DNA from: Arcobacter caeni
Lineage (GTDB): Bacteria; Campylobacterota; Campylobacteria; Campylobacterales; Arcobacteraceae
Direction: 5' to 3'
Length of the DNA: 64,000 nucleotides
NCBI RefSeq assembly: GCF_003063245.1
Contig: NZ_MUXE01000001.1
Span: forward strand, 186,001-250,000
This document shows positions 38,601 through 53,600 of this stretch, piece after piece. The position numbers were made by a program, and so were the translations under genes. Positions within the stretch are counted from its first letter, which is position 1. The number at the start of each line of letters is the position of its first letter. The notes below the pieces were generated by a model. The model saw only the letters and a list, made by a program, of their open reading frames with translations, made no database searches and had not been told where the DNA came from.

Positions 38601-41600
38601 CCATAAAGTGTATTTTCTCCACCAATTCCATAAATAGTGTCATTACCACCATATCCATTGATAATATTTTTTGAGTTATTACCTTTTAAAATATCGTTAT
38701 AATTAAGTGTTCCTGTGATGTTATTAATATTTCTTACATAAGTTTCAGTGTTTCCATACCCATCATTTATAACTCGTCCTGTTGTTGTATCCCCATTATC
38801 ATAAGATAAATCAACATTTACTCCAGCGCTTGTAGTATCGTAGAAGCTAATAGTATTGTTTCCATGAATTCCACTTGAAGTGTAGAATGTCCCAATAGAA
38901 ACATCTCCACCATCATATTTATCAACTCCACTTCCACCCAGTAAAGTATCATCTCCACTTCCACCTATTAAGAAGTTATTTCCAGCTGTTCCATAAATAA
39001 TATCATTTCCAGCATTTCCATGAAGAGTATTATTACTATTATCTCCTCTTAAAATATCTGCATATAAAGAACCAAAAAGGTTTTCTATCTCTTTAATATT
39101 TGGAGTATAACCACCAAAAGAAATAGAGTTAGCACTCATAGTCGCATCAAGTCCATTTGCCACTTCTTGAAAACTAAGCCAATCTCCGCTACCATCTTTT
39201 GCAACTCCACTTCCTTGTGTGCCATCAGTTTGTGTATGGTTTCCACCAGATATTTCATCGTTTCCAGCAGTTGCTATAATCCAGTCATCGCCATCTCCAG
39301 CTAGAATTTTATTTACTCCTGCATCACCTTTTAAAATATCATTTTTATTTGAACCTGTTACATTAGCTATATCATGAAGTGCATCTGTTCCGCCAAAACC
39401 GTTTGCAATTGCACTATTAGTACTTAAATTTACATTCACGCTTTGCGTTGCATTACTATAATTTATAGTGTCTGTACCACTTGCACTACTTCCTATAATA
39501 TCAGCGTTTGCATCTAAAGTTGCATTTCCTCCATAGTAAACATTGTTTCCACCATTTGCAAAGAAAACATCATCTCCATCTCCACCATAAATTGTGTCAT
39601 TATGAGTTGCACTTGCAGTTATCGTATCATTTCCACCATTTGCTAAAATTGTATTTGCACCTTGTGCGCTAGTTAAATCTATTGTATCTTTAAAGTTTGT
39701 AGCAATAATTCTTTCAAAATGTGTTTTTAAACTATCAGTTCCATCTGTTAAGCTTGTAATCGTTCCATCTTCACCATTTGGTTTAAGCGTTACGGTAATA
39801 CCAGATTCTGCATTTAAATAATAAAGTGTATCAACTCCCGAACCACCTATAAAAGTATCATTTCCAGCTCCACCAATATATCTATTATTTCCGCCTAAAC
39901 TTCCATCAAGAATATCATTATCAGCGCCACCATCAAGTGTGTCATTTCCAGTACCACCGTAAATAGTATCTTTGCCAGCTCCACCAATAAGTGTATTGTT
40001 TCCAGAAGTTCCCCAAATAGTATCATCGCCTTCCCTTCCATCTATAGTGTCGTTTCCAGCTCCTCCAACAAATACATTTCCATAAGAATTTCCATAAAGA
40101 ATATCATCTCCACTTGTACCAAGTACTTTTTGAATATTAAGAAGTGTATCTTCAACAACATTTCCTGCGTTTTTATAACCATTATCTAAAGCTTTACTAA
40201 GACCTAAATCAACAATTACTCTATTTCCACCATTTCCTAAATCCACACTACTATAATCCATAGTATTAAAACCATCTCCACCATCGATATAGTCGCTTCC
40301 TTTTGATACTATAAAGCTATCATCACCTTTGTATCCAAAAAGTGAATTGATAGTAGTAAAATCATCATCGCCTCTTAAAATATCATTGTTTTTAGTTCCT
40401 TTAGCGTTTTGGATATGATTGAGTGTATCTGCATTTACAACTGTTCCTATTTGCTCTGCTTTCTTTTGGCTTAAATCAATATTTACAGCTCTTGTATCTG
40501 TAATATAACTATAATCTACCCAATCACTTCCAGAAACTGCGCTTGTAGCGATGCCATCTCTAGCAACAGTATATGTTACTGTTCCACCATAAATAGTATC
40601 TCCACCAAGAAGTCCTAAAATAGTATCATTTCCAGTTCCACCTACTAAAATATTTCCAGTTCCACCAAAACCAAAAAGAATATCATCACCAGCTCCACCA
40701 TCAAGAATATTTTTACTACTATTTCCTATTAAAGTATCATTTGCACTTCCACCAAGTGCATCTTCAACATTATAAATTTTATTTTTTCCATATCCTACAG
40801 AAGTTATAGCTTCTAATGTTAAAGTTGTTTCATCTTTGTAGTTTATAGAAGTAGAGTTACTTAAATTTAATATAACAGAATTTCCTGCTCCACTAAAATC
40901 TATTAAATCTCTTGATGTTGTATCAGTTTCCGTTCCTGCTGCACCTAAAGTTGAATAAGATTCTCCATAGATAATATTATCCCCAGCTCCACCTCTAAAT
41001 GTGTCACTTCCAATTCCACCAACTAAAATATTATTTGCACTAACTCCATCTAAAACATCATTTCCAGCTCCACCCCAAAGAGTGTTATTTTGTCCATTTC
41101 CTTTTATAAAGTCATCCAAGCTGCTTCCTTGAATATTTTCTACTCCAAGAATTGTCATTGTTCCATAATAGTCGTGAACTGTTTGAGCAACTGTTTGTCC
41201 TAAATTTACTTTAATACCTGAATAAGGAGTAACCGAATCAGCACTGATTGTTGCACTAAAATCTAATAAATCACTTCCTTCTCCACCATCAATATAATCC
41301 CCACCTTTTGAAGCAAAAATTGTATCATTTCCTGAACCTGATAAAATTGAGTTTTTGTTATCGTCACCTTTTATAATATCTGCAAGTGATGTAGCTTTGA
41401 TATGTTCAATTCCAATAAGAGTTGTAGTGTACCCTGTAATATTAGCTGTTCCAGAACTTCCATTAGCACTACTTCCATCTGTGTCTAAAACTATATTTAC
41501 ACCTGATACTGCAATATCATCGAAATATGCCCAGTCTTGACCAATTCCACCATCAAGGACATTAGCTCCTAATCCACCTTTTAAAGTATCATTTCCTGCT

Positions 41601-44600
41601 CCACCTATAAGCGAGTTAGAGTCATTATTTCCAAAAATAGTATCATCATAACTTGTACCAATTACATTTTCAATACTATCAAGATATTTAACATTTCCAA
41701 ATCCATCATTAATAACTCTATAAGTATCTAAACTTCCATAAGTTTGATTTTTACTTAAATCTACAATAACTCCACCAATTGTAGTTCCATCTCGTCCAGC
41801 ATCACTAAAGGCAATAGTGTCATTTCCAATATCTCCTAAAATTGTATCAGTCCCTTTTCCTAATACAAAATAATCATTACCACCTTTTCCATCTAAAATA
41901 TTATTTTCATCATTTCCAACAATATAATCACTTTTTGTTGAACCAATCACATTTTCAATATTTAAAATAGTGTCTGTTCCATAATTTGTATGAATTCTTT
42001 GTGCTGAAGTATTTGTTAAATCAACCTTGATACCATTGTAATAAACACCACTTACTTGACCAGCTGTTGCATCATCATCCCCAAAATCTGTCCCCGTTAA
42101 ATAACTATAATCAACAGTATCACTTCCAGTTCCACCATCTAAATAGTTATTTCCACTTCCTGAAATAAGTGTGTCATTATCTGCTCCACCTTCTAATCTA
42201 TTATTTCCACTTAGTCCATTGATAGTATCGTTTCCAGCTCCACCAATTAATATATTTGCAACACTACTTCCAACTATTTCATCAGCCATAGCAGTACCTG
42301 TGATATTTTCTATACCAAAAAGAACATCGGCATTTCCAGTAGCAGTTACAATTGCAAGATTTGAATTAAGTCTAGCAATAACGCCACTTCCTGAAATAAA
42401 CTCATAACTTACAGTATCATTTCCGCTATCAGTGTGAGTTTGATCTGCTATTATATAGTTTCCACCATATATTTTATTGCTACCAATTCCCCCATATATA
42501 GTATCATCACCATCACCACCATATATAGTATCGCTTCCAAGTGCTGTATGTACTGTATCATTTCCACCACCTGCATATATCTTATCATCACCAGTTCCTG
42601 CATAAATCAAGTCATTATTTCCAGCTATATTAGCTTCACTACCGTTTTCATTATCTCCATAAATAACATTATTCCCAGCAGTTCCTCGTATAGTATCAGC
42701 TCCAACTCCACCAATTAAAGTATTATTTCCACTGTCACCTACAATTGAATCATTATGAGATGTTCCAATTATATTTTCTATGTTTACAATAGTGTGTGCA
42801 TTTGCTCCATTTATTGTAACAGCTGTGGCTACTGTATCGTTTAATGTAAGTTCAAGCCCTTTTGAAAATCCAGTTGTATCAACCAAACTATAATCAACCG
42901 TATCACTTCCACGACCTGTTATATTTACTCCATCCGTTTCATTTCCACCATCTATTACATCCCCAGCAAAACTTGAAGCCGTTGTTCCTCTAAATGTATC
43001 ATTTCCAGTTCCTCCAAATAACTTATCAGCTCCTATTCCACTATAAATTAAGTCATTTCCAGCTCCACCATCTATGTAGTTTGCTCCAGCAACTGCATAA
43101 ATAGTATCATTTCCACCCATACCAAAAATAGTGTTATTTTCACTATTTCCATAAATAGTATCAGCTCCTGCACTTCCTTTTATATTTTCAATGTTTTTGA
43201 TTTTATCTACAAAAGTACCATCACCAATATAAGCATTTGCATATTCTCCATCATTGATTGCACCAACACCATAAAAATCTGTTGTATGTGTCACATCAAG
43301 GTCAAGAATTATTTTTGAAGCTCCATTAGTACTATAATCTATAGTATCTCCACCACTTCCATGAGCTCCACCATCTATGATATTATTTTCAGTTATTTTT
43401 GTAACAAAATAATCATCATAGCTACTTCCTACAAGGTTTTGAATATTTATTAAAGTATCTTTAACTGTCCCACTAGCAGTAGTTTTTGTAACTTCCCCTG
43501 CTTGTAAATCGGCAACTATTCCAGCTGTCAAGGCTGCCATTGTGTATAAAGCTGTATTATTTCCACCTAATCCATTAAGTGTATTAGCAAATGAATTTCC
43601 TCTAAATGTATCATTTCCACTTGTTCCTATGGCATTGTTTACATTTATTACATTATCTGCTTTTATTACGGTTGTGCCTGTTCTAATTTGTACATTAGCA
43701 GTATTCCCTGATAAATCTGCAAATATATTATATGTATTATCTACTATTGCACCATAATCAACAGTATCACTTCCACTTGCTATGGCGGTTGTTCCATCCC
43801 AAGTTCCACCATAGATAGTATTTACTCCACCAAATTTAGCTGTATCATCGTCTCCAGAAGCATTATAATAAGTTTTAAAAGTATCATCTCCACTTCCACC
43901 AACCATAACATCTGCTCCACTTCCTGCAAAAAGTGTATCGTTATTTGCTCCACCATCAAGATAGTTATTTCCAGCTACTCCATAGATGGTATCATTACCA
44001 CCTAGCCCAAATATAGAGTTATTTGCACTATTTCCCCAAATAGTGTCACCTTCTAAATCGCTTCCTCGTACAGACTCTATTCCATAAATTAGATTAAATC
44101 CTTGATCTGCACTATATGAATATCCTCTATAGTTATATGTAGGAATATTTGAACTATCAAATAAAGCTTCATCTTGAGCTCTAATTCCATTTTTCCCACC
44201 TAAATCAATAGTCATACCTTTAATAGCTAAAGAGTAATCAACCATATCACTAGAACCATCATCCTTAGTTTCATTTCCACCATAGATATAATCTGTCATA
44301 TTATCAGCTGCTTCAAATACAAAAGTATCATCTCCAGCCTCTCCATAAAGCTTATCAGACCCTGAACCACCTTTTATAATGTCATTTCCCGCTCCACCAT
44401 AAATAGTGTCATCTCCTAAGCCACCTCTTAAATCATCAGCTCCAGCTGCTCCATAAATAGTGTCATCTCCTGTACCACCATAAATAGTATCAGCTGCTGT
44501 TGAAGTAGAGTTTCGCTCTTTAGTTCCACCATAAATAATATTATTTCCAGCAATTCCAGAAATAGTATCGCTTCCATCCATTCCTACAAGAATGTTTTTG

Positions 44601-47600
44601 CCATCATTTCCTGTAATTGTATCAGCTTGGTTTGTTCCAACGATATTTTCTATATTTGTAATAACATGTTGATTTGCTGTATTTCCAACTTGAACTTCAA
44701 CTGCTGTAACACCTTGCATATTTACAACTATTCGTTCAGCTAAGTCTTTATAATCTACTGTATCAAAGCCTGTTCCACCATCTACAAAGTTTGAAAGAGA
44801 ATTTGTAACAGATACCATATTAATATAGTCATCTCCATCTTCTCCATAAATAGTATCAGCACCTGCTCCTGTGAAAATAGTATCAGCTCCAGCTCCTGCA
44901 AAAATGGTATTTATACCAGCTCCACCATATATAGTATCTGCTTGTGATGTTCCTATTGCGTTGTCAATTCCGAAAAAAGTATCATCTTTTGTGCCACTAG
45001 CAAAGTTATTATTTAGTAAATCAACTTTTGCTGTTCCTGATGTTAAATTAATAATAGCCTTATTAGTGTAGCTACTATAATCTATTGTATCTTGTAGACT
45101 ATCATCTGTACCTAAAACAATATTGCCGCTTCCATCAAAAGTAATACTTCCAGCATAAACAGTATCAGATAGTTTTCCTCTCATCACAAATCTATCAGCA
45201 CCTGCGCCACCAATTAAAGTATTTGAACTACTGCTTCCTGTAATAGTATCATTTCCAGCTCCACCTATTACATTTTGAATATTTCTTATAGTGTCGTTAT
45301 ATCCACTTCCTACAACATTTGCTGTTTGTTCGTCAAGATTTACTACTACTCTTTTTGTATTATCAACAACATACTCATAACTTACATAGTTTCCTGTACT
45401 TCCAGCTCCACCATCAAGAGTGTTGTTTCCACTTCTTCCCATCAAAAAGTCGCTTCCAGCTCCACCTATTAAAGTGTTGTTTACCCCATCTGCACCTTTT
45501 AATGTATCATTTCCTGCTGTTCCTATGATATTTTCTATATTTTTAAGTTTGTCAAGATTTATACCACCATTAAAAGTAACATTTGAAAAGCCATTTGCAT
45601 CAACTACATTTAAATCAACACTAATATTTTGTCCTGCACCTAAAACACTATAATCCATAGTATCACTATCGGTACTATCTTGAGTTCCTATTACTCCAAA
45701 ACCATCTATTGTGTTTCCACCTGTATAAGCTATAGTTCCAGCTTTTATAGTATCACTTCCAGCACCTGCATAAATAGTGTTTATTTGAGTATCTCTTAAA
45801 GTTACTGTGTCTTTATTGGCACTTCCTATAATATTTTCAATTCCAAATAAACTATCTATTCCTGTTGCTAAACCTGTTGCATATCCAGTTGCTCCTGTAA
45901 ATACATTAGTAACAGTATCTCCTGCTATTTTGTTTAAGTTTACAGTAACACCAGCTAGTGCATTTTGAAAACTTACCCAATCTTGTTCAGTCCCAACATC
46001 AGTAGCAGTTCCACCATAAATAGTATCATTTCCACTTCCACTAAAAATAGTATCTGTTCCAGTCCCACCATAGATAATATTATTTCCTGCATTTGCATAA
46101 ATAATATCATTATCAGCTCCACCATCTATAAAGTCATCACCTGTTCCACCTGTGATAATATCATCTCCAGCTTCTCCATATAGTGAATTTAATCCAGCAA
46201 TTCCTTTGATAACATCATTTCCAGCTCCACCTTTTAAGATATTACTATTTCCATCTCCAATAATAGTATCATTAGCAGCTCCACCATAAACATTTTGAAT
46301 ATTTTTAATGCTATCTGTTGTGCCATTGCCGATAATTACATCTCTAAAGTTAGCTCCATCAAGTGTTACTGTGATACTTTGAGAAGCATCTGCATTACTA
46401 TAATCCATAGTGTTATTACCACTATTTCCATCAAATTGATTTGCTATAGTAAAGTTAGTTTTAAAAGTATCGTTACCTTCTCCACCTTTGATGTTTTGGA
46501 TATTTATTAAAGTATCTTCATCTCCTGTTACAACTTCTTGAGAATCAGTTCTTCCTAAATCAACACTAACTCCAGCTGTATAATTCTCATAACTTACAAG
46601 GTTTCCGCTACTACTATTTCCATCGATTATATTTGCTGTATTTCCAGAAGCCATTTTAAAAATATCTTGACCACTTCCACCAATAGCATTTTGAATATTT
46701 ACAAGCGTATCTTTATCACTAGCACTTACAAATCCTTGTCCTATTTTGAAATCAACTTCAACACTACTTGTTGAGTATGCATAACTTACAGTATTATTAC
46801 CAGCTTCTCCATCTAAATAATCATTTCCACCTTTTCCAATAAGAGTATCGTTTCCAGTTCCACCTTTTAAAGTGTTATTATTTTCATCACCAGAAATTGT
46901 GTCATTTCCAGCACTTCCTATAATATTTTGAATATTTATATAAGTATCTGTTGCTGTTGTAGCACTATTTTGAATTACTAATCCATTTGTAGTTAAATCA
47001 ACTCTTACAAAATCTTTTGTTGCATCAGTAACTGTTAAATTGCTATAATCAACTGTATTTCCAGCTATACCATTACCATTTCCATCAAATTTATTGTCTC
47101 TATTAAAATGTGATTTAAAAGTATCGTCAAAGTTACTTCCAACAATATTTTCAATACTTACAAGAGTATCAATACCCATACCTCCACCAACATTTTGAGC
47201 AGCTTCACTTCCTAAATCAACTGTAACTGCAGAAAAAGCTTCTGAGTAATTTACAGTATCAATATCTGCTCCACCATCAATAAGGTCATTTCCACTACCA
47301 CTAAAAATAGTATCAGCTCCTGCATCACCATAAAGAGAGTTATTTCCAGAAGTTCCTTTTATCGTATCGTTTCCAGCTCCACCTCTTAAAATATTATTAA
47401 GAGTATCTCCAACAATAATATCAGCTCCAGCTCCACCAATAACATTTTCTATGTTTTTTATAGTATCACTTTGAGCATTTGCAATAGTTACAGTAGCGAA
47501 ACTTGCACCAGCTAGTGTTACATTAATATTTTGAGTTGATGTTAATGTAGAATAATCAACAGTATCGATTCCGTCTTTTCCATCAAAACTATTGCTTACA

Positions 47601-50600
47601 GAAGTATTCGTTTTAAATATATCATCGCCACTTCCACCAATTGCATTTTGAACTCCGTAAAGTGTTGCATTATCTGTAGTGCTTATACTTCCGCTAACAT
47701 TTAGTCCACTTAAATTTTGAGACATATTTACAATTACACTTTGTGTTTCATCTTCATAACTTATCGTATTGATTTCACCTGATACTAATGAATTATCAAG
47801 TGTTCCACCATAAATAGTATCTTTACCTCTACTAGCTATAAATGTATCATCTCCAGCTGCACCTATTAAGATATTGGCACTATTATTTCCTTTAATAATA
47901 TCATTTCCAGACGAGCCAATAACATTCTCAAATCCAACAACTACATCGCTATTTGAAGCATCTACATATCCTGTCCCTGCAGCTAAATCAACAACAACTT
48001 TTTCACCATTTGCAAGATAGTCATAACTTACATAATCAGCTGTTCCAGCTCCACCATCAAGGTAGTTTTTTCCACCACCACCACTAATAGTGTCGTTTCC
48101 AGCTCCACCTAATAAAGTGTTATTTTGAGTACTTGAACCAATAATTGTATCAGCTCCAGCTCCACCTGTTATGTTTGTGATATTTGTTATTGTGTCTTTT
48201 CCAAAAATTGTACCATTTAATTTTTTAGTTATTTCATTATTACCACTGGCTAAATCAACTTCAATTGTTCTATTGCTTGCATATGCACTATAATCAACAG
48301 TGTTACTAGTACCACCTACTCCATTAATTAGGTTATTTCCATCATCTCCATCTACGATACTTCCATCTGATAGTAAAATACCTGCTTTAAATATGTCGTT
48401 TCCATTACTACTTCCAAGAAGTGTATCATCTCCACCACTTCCTACAAGAGTATTTCCATCTCCCATATAAGCATCAAGTATATTATTTGAATTATTTCCA
48501 CCAATAAAGTCTGCTAATATTGTTCCTTTTATATTTTCAATATTAATTAATTTATCTGTTTCACTTCCAAAAATTGCACTAGCATATCCACTGGCATCAA
48601 TACTATTCATATTTATATTAAGTGCCATTAGTTTTTGGTTATACCAAACCCAGTCTCCAATACCAGTCGTATGGTCTCCACCATCAATAGTATTATTTCC
48701 ACCTGAGCTTATAATGGTATCATCACCACTTCCTCCAAAAAGTTTATCATCACCAGCTCCTCCATCAAGAGTATCATCACCAGCTCCTCCATAAAGTTCA
48801 TTGGCATTTGTATCACCTTTGATGTAGTCATTTCCACTTGTACCGATAACATTTTTAATGTTTTTAACTGTATCATATGTACCTACTATTTCAGTAGCTC
48901 TTACATTATCACTATAAATACTTACTTTCGAGAACTCTTCTCCATCAAGAGTTACACTAATAGCTCCTGTAGTTACTTTACTATAATCAAGTATATCAGT
49001 CCCACTTCCACCATCTACTTGATTAATATAGTTATTTCCACTTCCAAAAAACCCACCCATAATAAAAGTGTCAGAACCTGCCTCACCAAATAAGAAGTTA
49101 GAACCTTTACCACCATAAATAGTATCGTTTCCATCTCCTGCTTTTATAATGTTTGATTCATCGCTTCCTATTAGAATATCTGCGTTTTTTGAACCTTGAA
49201 TATTTTCAAAGTTTACAACCGTACTTGTCAAACCATTTCTAATAGCACTTTCTGCAGCATAAGAAGTACCATTTATAGTAACAGCACTATTTCCAATATT
49301 TACACTAATTCCATTTACACTTGTAACACTTTCAAACGAAACAGTATCTCCTGTAGTATGAGTTCCACCATCAAGATAGTTACTTCCACCTGCTCCATCA
49401 ATAGTATCATCACCACCACCACCAATAATAGTGTTATTGCTACTGTTTCCTATGATAGTATCATCAGCAGTGTTTGAACCTATAATATTTTCTATATTTT
49501 TAATAGTATGGTTTACTGTATCTCCACCAACTCTTACAACAGTAGGGTCACTTCCATCTTGTAAAGAAATAATGATTTTATCTTTTACGCTACTATAATC
49601 AACATAATCACCATTTATGTGTGAGCCACCATCTATTAGTACATCTTTAAAGTTTGAACCATTAAAAGTATCATCTCCAGCTCCACCTATAAAAGTATAA
49701 TTTCCAGCTCCTACTGTAAAAATATCATTTCCAGCACTTCCTTCAAAAACAGAGATGTTTTTAACATAGTCACTATTTCCACCTATTTTTGAAATTTCAT
49801 ATACTGTTTGTGAAATACCTTGTTCATCATTTATTGTTGTAGTTGTTCCTAAATTTACTCTAATACTATTTACTGAAGATAAATTACTATAATCAACTTT
49901 ATCGTTTCCACTTTCTCCATCTATAAAGTCACTTCCAGTTAATTTTCCTATAAAAGTATCATTCCCCAATCCACCATATAAATAGTTAGAGCCTGCAATT
50001 CCATAAAGAACATCATCTCCGGCTCCTGCATTAATAATATTTGTATTAGCATCACCTTTTAAAGTATCTGAATAAGAAGAACCTATTAAGTTTTGAAAAT
50101 TAAGAAGATAATCATCTCCATCTGCATTAGTATTTTGGCTTTGTCCTTGTAAACCTAAATTTACACTTACACTTCCTAAAGCTCCACTATAACTTACAGT
50201 GTTGTTTCCACCTGAACCATCAAGAGTGTTATTTCCTTCATTTCCTTGGATTGTGTCATTTCCAGCACTTCCCATTACATTTTCTATGGAAATAAGTTTA
50301 TCTAGATAATTAGTGGCACCATAAGTAGAGTTTCCCACACCATTTGTTGCACCTCTTAATGTAACTGTTACTTTATCAGCACCACTATAAGTTACAGTAT
50401 CGCTTCCATCTCCACCATCAATGATATTGTTTCCACTACCCCCTGAAATTGTGTCATTTCCTTCTTCTCCAAAAAGCTTGTTATCGCCTGATATTCCATA
50501 AATAATATCAGCTCCCAAACCACCATAAATTGTGTTTTGAACACTACTTCCTATTAAAGTATCATTTCCACTTCCACTTTTAATATTTTGAAAATTTAAA

Positions 50601-53600
50601 ATAGTATCGGTACCTATTGTTGTACCTGTTGCTTGATTTTCAGTATAATTAGTGCCATCAAGTGTAACTTGCACACCAATATTCGCAACTACTTTTGCCC
50701 CTGAATTTTCAAAGCTTATAGTATTTGTTCCATCATATCCATCAAGAGTATTATTTGAACTATCACCTTCAATAATATCATCACCTTTAGAGCCTAAAAT
50801 ATTATTTATATCTCTTATTTTATGATGATTTGCTGTAGCTCCTACAGTAACATCACTATAAGAACTTCCTTTTAGTCTTACATTAACACCAGCTGTTAAA
50901 GCACTATAATCTACAGTATCCCCAAGAGTTTGATTTGTTGTTCCACCATCAATAACTACAGAAGTTCCATCAATTCCATCTTCAAAAACAAATCTATCAT
51001 CACCAGCTTCTCCAAAAAGAAAATCTCCACCAGAACTTACATATAAAGTATCATTTCCAGCTCCACCTTTTAAAGTATTTTTACTTGTATTTCCTCTTAA
51101 AGTATCATTTCCCGCTCCACCTGTTAGGTTTTCTATGTCATGAATAGTATCTGTTTTTTGAAGTACATCTGAAGAGTTATATACACTAATTGAGCTACTA
51201 CTTAAATCTGCTACAACTTTGTATTGACTGTCTGTAATACCACTATAATCTACAGTATCTCCATTTACCTCAGCTGTTGTTCCACCCCAATAAGTGTTAT
51301 TCCCATCATTATATGAGCTTATAAATATATCATCTCCAGCTTCACCGTAAAAAGTATCGTTTCCAGCTTTTCCTGTAAAAGTATCATTTCCTGCTCCACC
51401 ATATATTGTGTCTGCGTTATTGCTTCCTATAAAAGTATCTGCAAAATTACTTCCTTTTATTTGCTCAATTCCTATTAAAGTGTCGTGACCACCATTACCA
51501 TTATCATAAACTTGTTGAGTTGCGTTAGAAAGATCGACTTTAATACCATTGTATGGGTTTAAACTATAATCAGCAATATCAATAAATGTTTCTGCAGTAG
51601 CTGTTAGATTAGTATTTGAACTAATAGCACTATTTGTTTCTATATATAATTTTTCACCATCATTTACTATATAACTGTTTGCTATATTATTCGTATTAAA
51701 ACTATTTTCTAGTGCTTTTAGTACACTTGCTTTTGTATCTCCATTTTGTGCTACATAACTTACAGTTTTCCCTTCTAATGCAAAACTATAAGTCGTTCCT
51801 AAAACAATAGCTCCAAGAACTATTTGATAGCCATTTAATCCACCAATTAGAGTATTGTTTCCTCCACGACCCCAAAGAGTATCATTTCCATATCCACCAC
51901 TTAAAGTGTTGTTGCTATCGTTACCATAAATAGTATCATTTCCCGCTCCACCTGCAATATTCTCGATACTCTTAATCGTCAAGTTTCCATCATTTGTTTC
52001 TTGTGCATCGATAATAGATAAATCGAGTTTAATATTTTTAGCAGTGTAAGCAAAACTAACAAAATCACTTCCACTTCCACCATCAATATAATCATCTCCG
52101 CCATACCCCAATAGTGTGTCATTTCCACTTCCACCAATTAAAGTATTTCGACCACTGTTTCCTATTAATGTATCATCTCCACTTCCACCTACAATTCCAT
52201 TAATATTTTTAAAAGTATCTGTTCCATAATATGAATTTATATATTTTGAGCCATCATTAATATCTACTACTAAATTAGTAATTGCGGCACTATAATCAAC
52301 TGTATCACTACTGTTTACACCACCCTCAAAATAATCGTTTCCTTGGCTTCCAATAAACCAATCATCTCCTGTTCCACCAATAAAAGTGTCATTAGAAGTA
52401 CTACCTTTAAAAGTATCTGCATAATTACTTCCTACAATAGTATCAATTCCGATTAAATTATCTCTTCCTCCAAGCCCATCATCAGTCACTTGGAAGTTAA
52501 CATTTGTCAAATCTACTTTTATACCACTTGCTGATGTTTCATAACTAGCTACATCTGTACCTGTTCCACCAATTAAAGTATCATCTCCAGCACCACCAAT
52601 AAGCGTATTATTTCCAGCAAACCCTTTTAAAATATTATTATTATAATCACCTTGGATAGTATCATTATAAATTGTTCCTGTAATATTTTCAATCCCTGTT
52701 AATTTATGAGAAAGAACATCATTTAAAGAGGCTTGTACAGTTTCGTTTCCATTTAAAGTGATTACTAAACCTTTAGTTGGTGTACCTAAATCAGTAACGC
52801 CACTAAAATCAACTGTATCACTTCCAAGTCCACCTATTAAAGAATCTACTCCATGAGTTGAAGAAGTAATAATAAACAAGTCATTATCAGCACCACCGTC
52901 ATGAATATTGCTTCCTGCACTACTGTAGAAAGTATCGTTTCCTATTCCACCTCTAAATGTACTATTTGCACTGTTTCCTAAAAATGTATCTCCGTAATCA
53001 CTTCCGTGGATTTCATTAATATCAATTAAAGTATCACTTCCCCCATCTCCATCACGAACAACTTGAGCAGTTTGATTCATATCAACATAAATTGAAGCAT
53101 TTGTAGGTTTGTAGTAAGCAATATCTATTCCTGTTCCACTTCCAATTAAAGTATCATTTCCCCCTGCTCCATATAAAGAGTTTGTTCCAGCAGTTCCACC
53201 ATCTAAAATATTTGCAAATCCATCTCCAAACAATGTATTATCAGAACTATTTCCAACAACTCTTTCAATACTATTTAAAATATCCGTTTCATCACCAATA
53301 TCAAAAGTACCACTACTATTTGTATCTATTTGAGCTCTATTTTCAGATAGGTTTACATATATTTTTCCACTACGAGAACTTAAATCGAAAGTGTCAAGTC
53401 CATCTCCACCATAAATAGTATCGTTTCCTGTACTACTGAAAATAGTATCATCTCCACTTCCACCATATATAGTATCAACGCCTGTTCCACCAGTAATACT
53501 ATCATTTCCGCTTCCACCGCTTAATGTGTTATTTCCAGCCGTTCCAAAAATAGTGTCATTTCCAGCTCCACCATCTAATATGTTATTAAAATTATCCCCT

